Assembly: GCA_023391725.1 (NCBI GenBank)
Contig: JAEWAH010000070.1
Coordinates: 1 to 17,672 of the forward strand
Length of the DNA stretch: 17,672 nt
DNA from: Bacillota bacterium
GTDB taxonomy: Bacteria > Bacillota > Clostridia > Christensenellales > Aristaeellaceae
Direction: 5' to 3'
The translations under genes and the position numbers were made by a program. The notes below the pieces were generated by a model. That model did not search any database, was not told the origin of the DNA, and worked only from the letters and a program-made list of their open reading frames with translations. Positions 5,681 to 13,378 of this stretch are shown in pieces. Every line of letters begins with the position of its first letter. The first letter of the stretch is position 1.

Positions 5681-6232
5681 ATGCGGGAGTATTTCATAAG
5701 AACAGAGCGGATAGGCTTTTCCAAATGGAAGGAAGAAGACGTTGATTTGGCATGTTCTTTATGGGGCGATGAAAACGTTACAAGATTCATATGCGCAAGC
5801 GGCAAATTCAAAGAGCAGGAGATACTTGCAAGATTGCATCTGGAAGTTGAAAATAATCAAAAGTATGGAGTCCAATATTGGCCGATCTTCTATTTGGAAA
5901 ATGAGGACCTCATTGGCTGCTGTGGCTTGCGCCCCCACGACCTGAAAGAGAATGCATACGAAATCGGCTTCCACCTGCGGGAAAAATATTGGGGGAAAGG
6001 CCTTGCGACCGAGGGGGCAAAGGCAGTGATCCATCATGCATTCCATGTGTTGCCTGCAAAGGATCTGGTTGCCGGACACCACCCGCAGAACACCGGGTCC
6101 AAAAGAGTCTTGGAGAAATTGGGATTCCGTTATATAGGCGATCGGTATTATGCGGCTACGGGATTATACCACCCGTCCTATCAGTTTTTAGTAAATGAGC
6201 TTGATGCAGGGCTGTGCCCGAATGTTTATTAA
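5681..6232 (+). CDS. GNAT family N-acetyltransferase (RimJ/RimL type)
   Basis: A 183-residue cytoplasmic acetyl-CoA-dependent acetyltransferase of the RimJ/RimL-like group (Acetyltransf_3). The start region TERIGFSKWKEEDVD resembles the family opening, the acetyl-CoA loop is YWGKGLATEG (103-112), and the C-terminal motif is NTGSKRVLEKLGFRYIG (137-153). Enzymes of this kind acetylate protein N-termini or small amines; the substrate here cannot be told. I place the start at 5681, where GAGG lies 8 bases ahead and the length fits the family; an in-frame ATG at 5639 has no ribosome site. Its stop is 14 bases before the nuclease-like gene, so the two may share a transcript. Confidence 0.9.
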   Translation: MREYFIRTERIGFSKWKEEDVDLACSLWGDENVTRFICASGKFKEQEILARLHLEVENNQKYGVQYWPIFYLENEDLIGCCGLRPHDLKENAYEIGFHLREKYWGKGLATEGAKAVIHHAFHVLPAKDLVAGHHPQNTGSKRVLEKLGFRYIGDRYYAATGLYHPSYQFLVNELDAGLCPNVY

Positions 6233-6246
6233 GTGGAGGCTTTCAC

Positions 6247-6639
6247 ATGAAAACATTTTCTAGGCCGCCTGAATTTCCAAACGAAGCATTTGTTCAAAAA
6301 GCAATCGAACAATACTTTACCGCTAATGGTTATGAGATTGATGGAGCCGGACAAATTGATCTGAAAGCTTGGAAGAACAAAGAAGACTGGGTAATTGAAG
6401 CAAAAGGGATCACAAAAGCTATTAGAGTAGATTTTAATACTTGTATGGGGCAACTAATCGGCCATATAGATAATGAAAATACAAAATACGCTATTGCGCT
6501 ACCAAGAACAGAAGAATACATATACCAATGCAAAAACCTGCCTGATTTCATCCGCAGAAGATTGGGTTTGCATATAATTTTTGTAGATGGCAGCGGGAAA
6601 GTAAATATAACTTATCCTGGTGAAAGTATTGAGGGCTAA
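6247..6639 (+). CDS. Putative PD-(D/E)XK nuclease-fold protein
   Basis: A 130-residue protein with features of the restriction-endonuclease fold. An N-terminal helix with Glu13 precedes the strand pair holding Asp38 (GQIDLKAW) and Glu51-x-Lys53 (WVIEAKG), the D-Xn-ExK metal site. A helix with Gln69 (CMGQLIGHI) follows, then the strand YAIALP. It is too short to carry its own DNA-recognition domain. The start has a good site, GTGGAGG 7 bases before the ATG. Composition stands out: by hand count 145 of 393 bases are G or C (37%), while sampled stretches of the next gene are 52-57%, pointing to recent transfer. It is packed between the GNAT and DUF815 genes. I do not recognise a named family; nuclease activity is inferred from motifs only. 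Confidence 0.7.
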   Translation: MKTFSRPPEFPNEAFVQKAIEQYFTANGYEIDGAGQIDLKAWKNKEDWVIEAKGITKAIRVDFNTCMGQLIGHIDNENTKYAIALPRTEEYIYQCKNLPDFIRRRLGLHIIFVDGSGKVNITYPGESIEG

Positions 6640-6647
6640 GAGATATA

Positions 6648-7886
6648 ATGACAGTCACTAAGTATCACTCAGCGAACTGCATGGGAGGCACGAGTCATTT
6701 GGACCGTTTGGAAAGCTTGCATGCAAAGCTTCAATCTTTGGTGATCTTCCGTGGTTTATTGGACGATCCCGTTTTGCATCTGCTGCCGGCGATGCTTTCG
6801 CAAGGCGGCAAGAACACGGCTGCAAAAATAAGCGATTATGCTGATTTTGCATCCCTGCTCTTTCTAGAAAATGATAATCTGACGGACTATATTTGGGACC
6901 GCGTTTTGACGAATGAAAACGTTTATGTATTAAAATGCGCCCGCAAGGAGCAGCCAGGCCCCATCCTGGAGGAATGCCTATGCAGTGAACTGAAGATATT
7001 GGAAGAGATTTCCCAGCTCACCGGGCAGGAGATCAAAATGGGAATAGGCTTTGAAGGATATTTGGCCGAATGGGCAAACGGGCACATCGACTTTGCCCGG
7101 GATTACAAATACATGATCGATCATATTTCCACCCTGGGCTACGGCGTGTTCCTAAAGCACCGTATGTTCTTCGTTTCAGATCATCAGATCACCCCGGTAA
7201 AGTCCCCCGATATGGTGCGGCTTTCCGACCTGAAAGGGTACGAGGCGGAGCGGCAAGCCGTCATTGATAATACGGTGGCGCTTTTGAACGGAAAGCCGGC
7301 TGCCAACGCGCTTTTGTATGGGGATGCCGGAACGGGAAAATCCTCCACGGTCAAGGCGGTAGTCAATGAATTTGCGGACCGGGGCTTGCGGCTTATTGAG
7401 ATCAGGAAAAATCAATTGATGCAGATCCCGGCGATTATTGAAAGCTTGCATCAAAACCCCCTGAAGTTCATTTTGTTCATCGACGACCTTTCCTTTGCCA
7501 AGAGCAACGAGGAAATCGGCGCGCTCAAAGCGGTGCTGGAAGGAAGCGCCGCCGCCAAATCCTCCAATATCGCCATCTATGCCACCAGCAACAGAAGGCA
7601 TCTGATTCATGAAACATTTTCCGACAGAGGCGATGACGATGTTCACCGGAACGAGACCATGCAGGAGCAGCTGTCCCTGTCGGACAGGTTTGGCCTGTCG
7701 GTGAACTTCTTTAAACCCGACAAGGAAAAATACCTAGCGATCGTGAATGCGCTGGCAAAGCAATATGGCGTCAGCGAGACGGCAGACCTCGACCTGATGG
7801 CGGAAAGGTACGCCCTGGAACGTGGAGGGCGCTCGCCGCGGGTCGCCCGCCAGTTTATTGAGTATTTGAAGAGTCTGGCGGAATAG
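6648..7886 (+). CDS. DUF815 family AAA-type ATPase
   Basis: A 412-residue P-loop ATPase. Walker A is GDAGTGKSS (225-233), Walker B is FILFIDD (274-280), sensor 1 is YATSN (311-315), and the conserved DUF815 segments are SLSDRFGLSVNFFKP (343-357) and the Arg-rich GGRSPRVARQFIEYL near the end. The first 190 residues form the family's own N-terminal domain. DUF815 proteins are widespread in Clostridia and their role is not established. The ATG at 6648 lies 8 bases after the nuclease-like stop; its ribosome site is poor, so translation may be coupled to the upstream gene. Another ATG at 6681 is possible. A strong hairpin follows. Confidence 0.9.
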   Translation: MTVTKYHSANCMGGTSHLDRLESLHAKLQSLVIFRGLLDDPVLHLLPAMLSQGGKNTAAKISDYADFASLLFLENDNLTDYIWDRVLTNENVYVLKCARKEQPGPILEECLCSELKILEEISQLTGQEIKMGIGFEGYLAEWANGHIDFARDYKYMIDHISTLGYGVFLKHRMFFVSDHQITPVKSPDMVRLSDLKGYEAERQAVIDNTVALLNGKPAANALLYGDAGTGKSSTVKAVVNEFADRGLRLIEIRKNQLMQIPAIIESLHQNPLKFILFIDDLSFAKSNEEIGALKAVLEGSAAAKSSNIAIYATSNRRHLIHETFSDRGDDDVHRNETMQEQLSLSDRFGLSVNFFKPDKEKYLAIVNALAKQYGVSETADLDLMAERYALERGGRSPRVARQFIEYLKSLAE

Positions 7887-7898
7887 CGTGTACCGCAA

Positions 7899-7935
7899 AA
7901 AAGGAGCGGGATAGATCGCCTACCCCGCTCCTTTT
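7899..7935. terminator. Bidirectional terminator between DUF815 and the GH106-like gene
   Basis: AAAAGGAGCGGG (7899-7910) pairs perfectly with CCCGCTCCTTTT (7924-7935), with a 13-base loop that can pair a little further. A-run on the left and T-run on the right let it work on both strands. It sits exactly between two convergent genes. Confidence 0.85.
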
Positions 7936-7952
7936 GATTGGTGCCGCTTGGC

Positions 7953-10900
7953 CTATTTCAGCAATGTCACCGTTGGCGCTGTTAATACGCCCGCCGGGCG
8001 CAGACGGTATTCGTAGCACCACCTGTCGCCTGTGGTACGCCAGGCCGAGGGGCCGTGCCAATGCCACTTGTCATCCGCGTTGTGCAGTGCACCGAAGCTG
8101 TTAAATCGGTTGCCGTACAAGCTGATATCCAGCTTATGCGCACCGGGCGCTACATTTTGGAACACATAGTCATAAGGCGCGTAGACGATAAGCCCGCTTT
8201 CCTTATCATCCAGTGCCACGCGCAGCAGCGCGCCGCGGTAGTTTGGGATATGCACGCATACATCCCCGCCGCCGCAATCAAACGTTGCATGGTAGGTAAT
8301 GTTTGCACCGTAAAAAGGCATGCCCTGGGCCGCGCTGTCACCGAAGGCCAGCGTCCTGGGCTTTTCCATGAGCACCGCGTCACGGCCCAAAAGGCGCACG
8401 CCAAAGTCGCCCAGCAGGTAGCACCATTCGATGTTGGCGCGGCGGCTGAAGGGGATGGCGACGGTCAGTATGTTTTCTCCGGCCATGAGGGCAGGCATCG
8501 CTACGGTCTTGATAGCCTTATCGGTGAACCATCCGTCCACACGGCTTTCCAACGGCTGGCCGTTAAGGGAAAGCTTCACACGCTCGGCATCCTCTATGGC
8601 CAGCTTCGCGCCGAAAACCGCCAGCTCGCTGCGGATCAAAAAGCGCAGCGTCACCGTATGCTGCGGTGGCTCATCCGGCACGACCCAGGGCTGGGCCACA
8701 GCGTCCTGGCGCGAGGGCCAGCCTAATTGGGCGCGGAATACATTGTCGGCGCGCAGCAGCTCTTCCTTGGGCATCCATGGGCCGTCGTCCAGATTGCTTT
8801 CCGCCATATCCAGCAAAAGTACGTTGGGCTCGCTGAGCGTATAGGGCAACACATGGCCGATGGCGATGGGTTGCGCATCACAGGCCTTCCTTGCCTGAAC
8901 GGCGGATACAGCCTGGCCAGGCTCCAGCAAGATCAATAAGCTGTCGTGATCCCAGAGGGTATAAGTGATGACGGTGCTGCCGTTTTGGTATTTGCAATCA
9001 AGTGGCATGGTCGTACCACTCAGCGTATCATAGAGTGTGGGCCTCCACAGACCCTTCACCGTGATATGGATCTCCTGAGCCTGGGGTACATCCTTGTTGG
9101 AATCAGGCTCACCTTGTGCGATGAACAGCCACTTGTTGACCCCGTCGATGCGAAGCTGCGTGATCAGATTGCCTGTCATGCTGCCATCATCGTTTCGAAG
9201 GCCTACGATGCGGGCGGTTTCAAGGCTGCTCAGCACGGCGGATTTTTCGTAGGGCAAAAGCTGCGCATCCTTAAAAAGGCGAAGGCCGTCGTTGCTTGGC
9301 ACCGCGTCCACAAGCTCCGGTGCTTCGCCCAGCACAATAAGCCTTCCCCCGGCCTTCACAAAATCCGCAAGTCGCTTTAAGGTACTTGAGCGGATCGTTT
9401 TCAGCCCCGGAAGGATGATCACGTCGTAAGCCATCTGGCCGACTTTTAGCGGAGCGCCGCCCTTTTCACATTGGATGGGCAGGAGCGATTCGCTGATGAA
9501 GTCGAAGTCAATGGCGGCTTTTACGAGCCAATCGGTAAGGAACTGGAAGTTACTATCCATCTGACTGCGTATAAGCTCTGTCTGTTCCTTGGGTCCCCAA
9601 TAGAGCCAGTAGCTTTCCACGGGATGGATGACACCCACGTGCACTTCGGCCCTGCCCCTGGTCAGCGCCGTGTTTACCCTGGCAAAGTGATCCTCCACAT
9701 AGGCGTATTCCTTGTACCAGGGAGACTGGTAGTTGATGCTGGCGGGATAATCACGCTTGGCCTCCCCCGCCATGGATACCCAGGAAAGGTGCGGCACCCG
9801 CACGGTGACGCCCAGCGCTGCCTGCCAATCGCCCTGGAGCTTGTGGCCCCTGAAATCAAAATCCCAGTTGGTCACGCCATAAAGCTCGGAGAGCACGCCG
9901 CTTTTGCCAAACTGCCGGGAGGCGGACTGGGCCTGCTTGGCGGTGGTGAATTCGTAACTGTCGCACAGCATATCGATGCCGGGCAAGCCAAAGCCGCGGT
10001 AGGAGCGCATGGCCTCCCCCAGCGCCGCCGTCTGGCTATGAAGCGTGGGCTCCTCCATCATGTGGCCTGTGAGCATCAGCCCATGCTCAGCGCACCACTT
10101 GCCGCAGTTGTCGGCAAAGGCCACGGCAAACCGCTCGGCAATGTGGTCGTGATAGCGGTAGCGCGCCTGAGATACACGACCCCCGGGAAGCTCCCAGATC
10201 AATTCCGGCAGCTTAGCCAGGATATCATCCTGATAGGCGGCGGTGTAGCTTTCGGGGATGTCGTCGGTCCAGGGCAGGATCACATCGCTTACATCATGGG
10301 CAAAGTTCAGCGTCGTCTTGTGGGAAAACTGTGGTTCGTCCGTGAACATAGCGGGCACCGTTTTGCCAAAATCCCCGCCGCATGCCTGCAGATAGGCCTC
10401 ATAGGTGACCTCGATAAAGCGGTCGATGGCGCGCTTGTCCAACGTATTTACGTAGGTCTGGTTGTTGTACCAGGGATTTTCACTGGGCGTTTCAAGATAA
10501 GCGTTCCAAAGGCGGCCCTCACAACGCTCGCCGGGCGCCACGTGCCGGTAGTTATTAAGACTTCCATCGTCGGAAAGCACGACGTCATAGCTTGCGATCA
10601 GCCGGCCATTGCCCGTTTTGGCAGCCCTCGCCGAAGAATCGGTCATACCGGAGGGGGCGGCATGATAATCCCTGGCAGTGAAGAGCAGATAACGCGCCCG
10701 GTATTGCGGGTCTTTTGTCACAAGCCCGCCCGCCGCCCCCGAGGGCCAGCGGTCTTCGTCATACAACCAGGCCAGCATACGGTTTTCCTTGGCCTTTGCA
10801 ATACAGTCGCGCACCAGGCGCATATGTTCTTCGCTCAGATACGGCGTAGCCATGCCGGTGCGCACATGCATGTGAAAGCCGCCAAACCCCATTTCATGGA

Positions 10901-11036
10901 GCACGTCGATCTGCCTTAAGAGCTCCGCGCTGTCAAGGGCGCAGTTCCATGCCCAGAAGGGGGTACCGCGGTACTCCGAGGTGGGATCTTTAAAAAGCGC
11001 CAGGCTGAGCTTTTCCGTCCTGTTGTTTTCGTACAT
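7953..11036 (-). CDS. GH106-like glycoside hydrolase, putative alpha-L-rhamnosidase
   Basis: A 1027-residue protein resembling Glyco_hydro_106 enzymes, which remove terminal alpha-L-rhamnose from plant glycans. Hallmarks in order: YRGTPFWAWN (22-31), GFGGFHMHVRTG (50-61), YDEDRWPSGAAGG (92-104), FTDEP (231-235), GHMMEEP (324-330) and SELYGVTNWDF (383-393), all in the barrel. A glutamine-amidotransferase-like domain follows (YDVIILPGLKTIRSSTLKRL), then a C-terminal beta-sandwich region. No signal peptide or lipobox is present, so it probably acts in the cytoplasm on imported oligosaccharides. The ATG at 11036 has GGGAG 8-9 bases ahead. No sugar transporter or regulator is adjacent. Activity against rhamnose is inferred; related unclassified families could differ. 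Confidence 0.82.
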   Translation of the reverse strand: MYENNRTEKLSLALFKDPTSEYRGTPFWAWNCALDSAELLRQIDVLHEMGFGGFHMHVRTGMATPYLSEEHMRLVRDCIAKAKENRMLAWLYDEDRWPSGAAGGLVTKDPQYRARYLLFTARDYHAAPSGMTDSSARAAKTGNGRLIASYDVVLSDDGSLNNYRHVAPGERCEGRLWNAYLETPSENPWYNNQTYVNTLDKRAIDRFIEVTYEAYLQACGGDFGKTVPAMFTDEPQFSHKTTLNFAHDVSDVILPWTDDIPESYTAAYQDDILAKLPELIWELPGGRVSQARYRYHDHIAERFAVAFADNCGKWCAEHGLMLTGHMMEEPTLHSQTAALGEAMRSYRGFGLPGIDMLCDSYEFTTAKQAQSASRQFGKSGVLSELYGVTNWDFDFRGHKLQGDWQAALGVTVRVPHLSWVSMAGEAKRDYPASINYQSPWYKEYAYVEDHFARVNTALTRGRAEVHVGVIHPVESYWLYWGPKEQTELIRSQMDSNFQFLTDWLVKAAIDFDFISESLLPIQCEKGGAPLKVGQMAYDVIILPGLKTIRSSTLKRLADFVKAGGRLIVLGEAPELVDAVPSNDGLRLFKDAQLLPYEKSAVLSSLETARIVGLRNDDGSMTGNLITQLRIDGVNKWLFIAQGEPDSNKDVPQAQEIHITVKGLWRPTLYDTLSGTTMPLDCKYQNGSTVITYTLWDHDSLLILLEPGQAVSAVQARKACDAQPIAIGHVLPYTLSEPNVLLLDMAESNLDDGPWMPKEELLRADNVFRAQLGWPSRQDAVAQPWVVPDEPPQHTVTLRFLIRSELAVFGAKLAIEDAERVKLSLNGQPLESRVDGWFTDKAIKTVAMPALMAGENILTVAIPFSRRANIEWCYLLGDFGVRLLGRDAVLMEKPRTLAFGDSAAQGMPFYGANITYHATFDCGGGDVCVHIPNYRGALLRVALDDKESGLIVYAPYDYVFQNVAPGAHKLDISLYGNRFNSFGALHNADDKWHWHGPSAWRTTGDRWCYEYRLRPAGVLTAPTVTLLK

Positions 11037-11144
11037 CTTCTTCTCTCCCAAATAGGAATGCTTTCTTTATGCATTCGATGGACAGCACGGGATTCCTACC
11101 AGCCGACGCATTTTCTTCCAAAGAGCGGACTGTTGCAGCGTAAC

Positions 11145-11171
11145 AAAAAGGCTGCCCGTATACGGACAGCC
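11145..11171 (-). terminator. Terminator of the methyltransferase-like gene
   Basis: On the minus strand GGCTGTCCG, loop TATA, CGGGCAGCC (plus 11171-11150) forms a 9-bp stem with one wobble pair, followed at once by five T residues. It lies 16 bases past the stop of the gene. Confidence 0.85.
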
Positions 11172-11187
11172 CTATGCAACCGGTGCT

Positions 11188-11643
11188 TTACAGCCAGGGG
11201 ATCTTTACATTGCTGCTATACTTATCCCAGGCAGTGCCGAAGATCTTGGACAGCATCTTTTCTTCTTCCGGGGCGTACATTCTGGAGCCGATATAGACCA
11301 CCAGCCCAATGAGGGCGCCCAGCCAGGTATTGAGCAGGAAGCCCACCCATGGCAGCACAAACAGCGCCACTCCCGTATACAGTGGGTGCTTCACAAGTGC
11401 GTACGGCCCGCTGGTGATCAGCTCCTTGCGGGGAATCTTTGTGAGGATCAAGAACACCGACCATGCCCAGATGATGACGCCAGGAACCAGCATGATGAGT
11501 GAAATCACTTTCAATACATCCGGCGGGCCGCCAACGCTGAATACGGACGGGAAAACAATGTTCAGGACCACACCGGCCACAAGGAACGGCAGCGCGAGCC
11601 GTCCGATCTCCTTGCCGCTGCCCACAAGCACTTTTAGTTTCAT
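11188..11643 (-). CDS. Isoprenylcysteine carboxyl methyltransferase-like membrane protein
   Basis: A 151-residue integral membrane protein of the ICMT/PEMT-like methyltransferase group. Hydrophobic segments lie at about 15-33, 44-68 and a hairpin at 90-120. The conserved SAM-binding motif GPYALVKHPLYTG is at 79-91, and the C-terminal pattern PEEEKMLSKIFGTAWDKY at 125-142 is typical. Bacterial members methylate lipid or small hydrophobic substrates; most are unassigned. The start at 11643 follows GGAGGGAAGCGC; the frame is open 28 codons further upstream but that part covers the promoter and is not translated in my reading. It is divergent from the GNAT gene and has its own terminator. Confidence 0.88.
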   Translation of the reverse strand: MKLKVLVGSGKEIGRLALPFLVAGVVLNIVFPSVFSVGGPPDVLKVISLIMLVPGVIIWAWSVFLILTKIPRKELITSGPYALVKHPLYTGVALFVLPWVGFLLNTWLGALIGLVVYIGSRMYAPEEEKMLSKIFGTAWDKYSSNVKIPWL

Positions 11644-11669
11644 GCGCTTCCCTCCGATATGTAGGATGT

Positions 11670-11692
11670 TAATGGTAGTATATTTACCATTA
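11670..11692. promoter_or_regulatory. Inverted repeat TAATGGTA-N7-TACCATTA, putative shared operator
   Basis: Perfect 8-bp arms (11670-11677 and 11685-11692) between divergent genes. It covers the -10 box and probable start site of the leftward promoter and the -35 box of the rightward one. A second related motif, GTAAAATTTAC (11705-11715), lies next to it. Both suggest binding by one dimeric regulator with a GGTA-type half-site. No regulator gene is adjacent. Confidence 0.6.
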
Positions 11693-11711
11693 TACTCCCA
11701 GAAGGTAAAAT
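11683..11711 (+). promoter_or_regulatory. Candidate sigma-A promoter of the divergent GNAT gene
   Basis: TTTACC (11683-11688), a 17-base spacer and TAAAAT (11706-11711). It overlaps the leftward promoter almost completely, so the two would compete for polymerase. The leader would be about 24 bases with GGAGGG before the ATG. Confidence 0.55.
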
Positions 11712-11717
11712 TTACAA
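11689..11717 (-). promoter_or_regulatory. Sigma-A promoter of the methyltransferase-like gene
   Basis: On the minus strand TTGTAA (plus 11717-11712), a 17-base spacer and a perfect TATAAT (11694-11689). The leader to the ATG at 11643 is about 40 bases. Confidence 0.75.
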
Positions 11718-11741
11718 GAAGGTTCATTATGGAGGGCTACT

Positions 11742-12224
11742 ATGTGTTTGAATGGTGAAAGGATCACCGTCGCGGCAGAAGACCCTCATTCTTCCGACGC
11801 AGAAATGCTGATCTGGGAGCTGTCAGTATCTTTGAAGGTCATAACAGGCGACAGCGGTCAAAGCTCTTTTCATATGGAGGACCTTTGCGATAGCCGAGCG
11901 CTGTTCGCCATTGCGCGAAATCATAAAGGGGAAGCCATCGGCTGCGGAGCCTTGCGCCCCATGGATGAAAACATCGGAGAAATCAAGCGCATGTACGCCA
12001 GACCAAATACCTCAGGCGTTGGAAGCAGGCTGCTTCTTTTCCTGGAGCAGCAGGCCCGCTCACTGGGATATGGCGCCCTGCGCCTGGAGACTCGGCGTAA
12101 AAACATCCGGGCTGTGTCCTTCTATGAACGCAATGGTTATCAGCAAGCAGAAAACTATGGCCGATATATAGGGCGTGAAGAAGCCGTGTGTTTTGAAAAG
12201 CAGCTCTTCCCACACCAAATATAA
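11742..12224 (+). CDS. GNAT family N-acetyltransferase
   Basis: A 160-residue cytoplasmic acetyltransferase of the Acetyltransf_1 kind. The beta-4/acetyl-CoA region is EIKRMYARPNTSGVGSRLL (80-98), holding the xxGxGxR-like turn, and motif B is NIRAVSFYERNGY (121-133). The GCGALRPMDENIGEI stretch (67-81) is the usual strand before the cofactor site. It could acetylate a small amine, antibiotic or peptide; the sequence does not tell. The start at 11742 has GGAGGG 5 bases ahead. It is transcribed away from the methyltransferase-like gene from overlapping promoters. It is unrelated in detail to the GNAT gene at 5681, which is of the RimJ/RimL group. Confidence 0.9.
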   Translation: MCLNGERITVAAEDPHSSDAEMLIWELSVSLKVITGDSGQSSFHMEDLCDSRALFAIARNHKGEAIGCGALRPMDENIGEIKRMYARPNTSGVGSRLLLFLEQQARSLGYGALRLETRRKNIRAVSFYERNGYQQAENYGRYIGREEAVCFEKQLFPHQI

Positions 12225-12241
12225 CTGCTCACATATTCCTG

Positions 12242-12269
12242 TTGACTTCCTTACTTTTCCATGTAAAAA
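12242..12269 (+). promoter_or_regulatory. Candidate promoter of the VOC gene
   Basis: TTGACT (12242-12247), a 16-base spacer and TAAAAA (12264-12269), one or two mismatches per box. A start near 12276 would leave a leader of about 39 bases ending in AAAGGAGG. Confidence 0.5.
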
Positions 12270-12314
12270 TGCAGGTGTACTTTCAGATGAGAATTGCAAA
12301 GGAGGAATACATAT

Positions 12315-12725
12315 ATGGAAAAGCAGGTGCGGATGAAGCTGAGAACAGTGGTGCTTGATTGTTCAAACGCTGAGGAGCTTTGCGCCTTTTACGAAAAGTT
12401 TCTGGGTTGGAAGCTCAGCTACAGCGAGCCGGGGTGGCTGCTTATGCGGGATCCCAGCGGCGGGACCGGGCTGGCCTTCCAAACGGAAGAAGAGTATGAG
12501 CCGCCCAAATGGCCGGAGGAGCCTGGCAGCCAGCAGAAGATGGAGCACCTCGACTTTTTAGTGGAGGACCTGAAGGCCGCGGCCCAGCATGCCACCGATT
12601 GCGGGGCCACGCTTGCGCCCACGCAGTTCCTGGACTTTGTAAAAGTATTTTTTGATCCCGCAGGACACCCTTTCTGCCTGTTCGAAGACCCGAGATACGT
12701 TTGGGACGCTCCCAAAGAAAAATGA
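12315..12725 (+). CDS. VOC family protein (glyoxalase/bleomycin-resistance fold)
   Basis: A 136-residue single-chain vicinal-oxygen-chelate protein with two beta-alpha-beta-beta-beta halves: MKLRTVVLDCSNAEELCAFY opens the first and KMEHLDFLVEDLKAAAQHAT the second, ending in DPAGHPFCLFEDPR. It resembles the Glyoxalase_6 type. The second-half His and the Glu in CLFE are in place, but the first strand has no metal-ligand His (VVLDC), so the metal site may be incomplete and the role could be binding rather than catalysis. The start at 12315 follows AAAGGAGG; an in-frame ATG at 12294 precedes that site and is unlikely. Substrate unknown. Confidence 0.88.
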   Translation: MEKQVRMKLRTVVLDCSNAEELCAFYEKFLGWKLSYSEPGWLLMRDPSGGTGLAFQTEEEYEPPKWPEEPGSQQKMEHLDFLVEDLKAAAQHATDCGATLAPTQFLDFVKVFFDPAGHPFCLFEDPRYVWDAPKEK

Positions 12726-12837
12726 TCCATCACGTCATCACCGGCCGCGTTTTCAAACACAACCAAACAGCATGGGCAGCATAGGATATAAAGGGCAGGC
12801 CATGCCTGCACCTTATAAGTCAATCGGAGTGAAACAA

Positions 12838-13371
12838 ATGCTGCTCGAAGATACAAGCAATAACGGCACCACCGGCGGCGAAACCGGAACCACCGCTGTA
12901 AAAGCCATCGCGAACGTTGCAGGCAGCCCTGCCTTCCCCCGCATCCGCGGAACGGTTACCTTCAAGGAAGCCCAGGGAGGTACCTTTGTACAGGCGGATA
13001 TCGCAGGCCTGCCGCAAACGGCTTCCAACTTTTTCGCCTTCCATCTTCACTCGGGAAACTGCGGCGGAGGGCCTACTATGGAGGTTTCCGAAGCCGGAAC
13101 GGATTATTTCCCCCAGTCCGGGGAGCATTACAACCCCCAAAACCTGCCGCACCCGGAGCATGCGGGAGACTTCCCCGTGCTGCTGGCGGCGCCTACAAAG
13201 GGCGGCTCGGCACACCTGAGCTTCTTTACCCCTAGGTTCACTGTGGCGGAGGCCGTCGGCAGAGCCGTCGTCATCCATGTAAACCCCAACGATTACAGGA
13301 CGCAGCCCGCAGGAGATTCCGGTGCAAAGATCGCCTGCGGAAACGTAGAGGCAAGGGGAATGAGGGAATAA
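12838..13371 (+). CDS. sodC: Cu/Zn superoxide dismutase family protein without signal peptide
   Basis: A 177-residue protein of the Sod_Cu family, which converts superoxide to oxygen and peroxide. Metal ligands align in order: His69 and His71 (FAFHLHSGNC), bridging His97 (SGEHYNP), His105, His108 and Asp111 (LPHPEHAGDF), and His147 (VVIHVNPND). Cys75 and Cys167 can form the structural disulfide. The active-site Arg normally three residues before the second Cys is Lys164 (GAKIACGNV), and the zinc loop is short. No signal peptide is present, whereas most bacterial SodC enzymes are exported. CGGAGTG lies 8 bases before the ATG at 12838; ATGs at 12772 and 12802 are alternatives with weaker sites. 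A terminator follows. Enzyme activity is not assured because of the Arg change. Confidence 0.85.
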   Translation: MLLEDTSNNGTTGGETGTTAVKAIANVAGSPAFPRIRGTVTFKEAQGGTFVQADIAGLPQTASNFFAFHLHSGNCGGGPTMEVSEAGTDYFPQSGEHYNPQNLPHPEHAGDFPVLLAAPTKGGSAHLSFFTPRFTVAEAVGRAVVIHVNPNDYRTQPAGDSGAKIACGNVEARGMRE

Positions 13372-13378
13372 ACGTGAA

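Noticed and set aside
9471..10919. Long plus-strand open frame of 482 codons inside the GH106-like gene
   Set aside because: It lies wholly opposite a gene with clear family motifs, has no ribosome site, and its His/Gly/Val-rich translation is typical of an antisense frame in GC-rich DNA.
11054..11098. TAGGAAT/ATTCCTA inverted repeat upstream of the GH106-like gene
   Set aside because: Seven-base arms 32 bases apart in AT-rich DNA, with only a weak candidate promoter nearby; not strong enough to call an operator.
12795..12809. GCAGGC-CAT-GCCTGC inverted repeat before the SOD-like gene
   Set aside because: Only 6-bp arms with a 3-base loop and no promoter to relate it to; could be chance.
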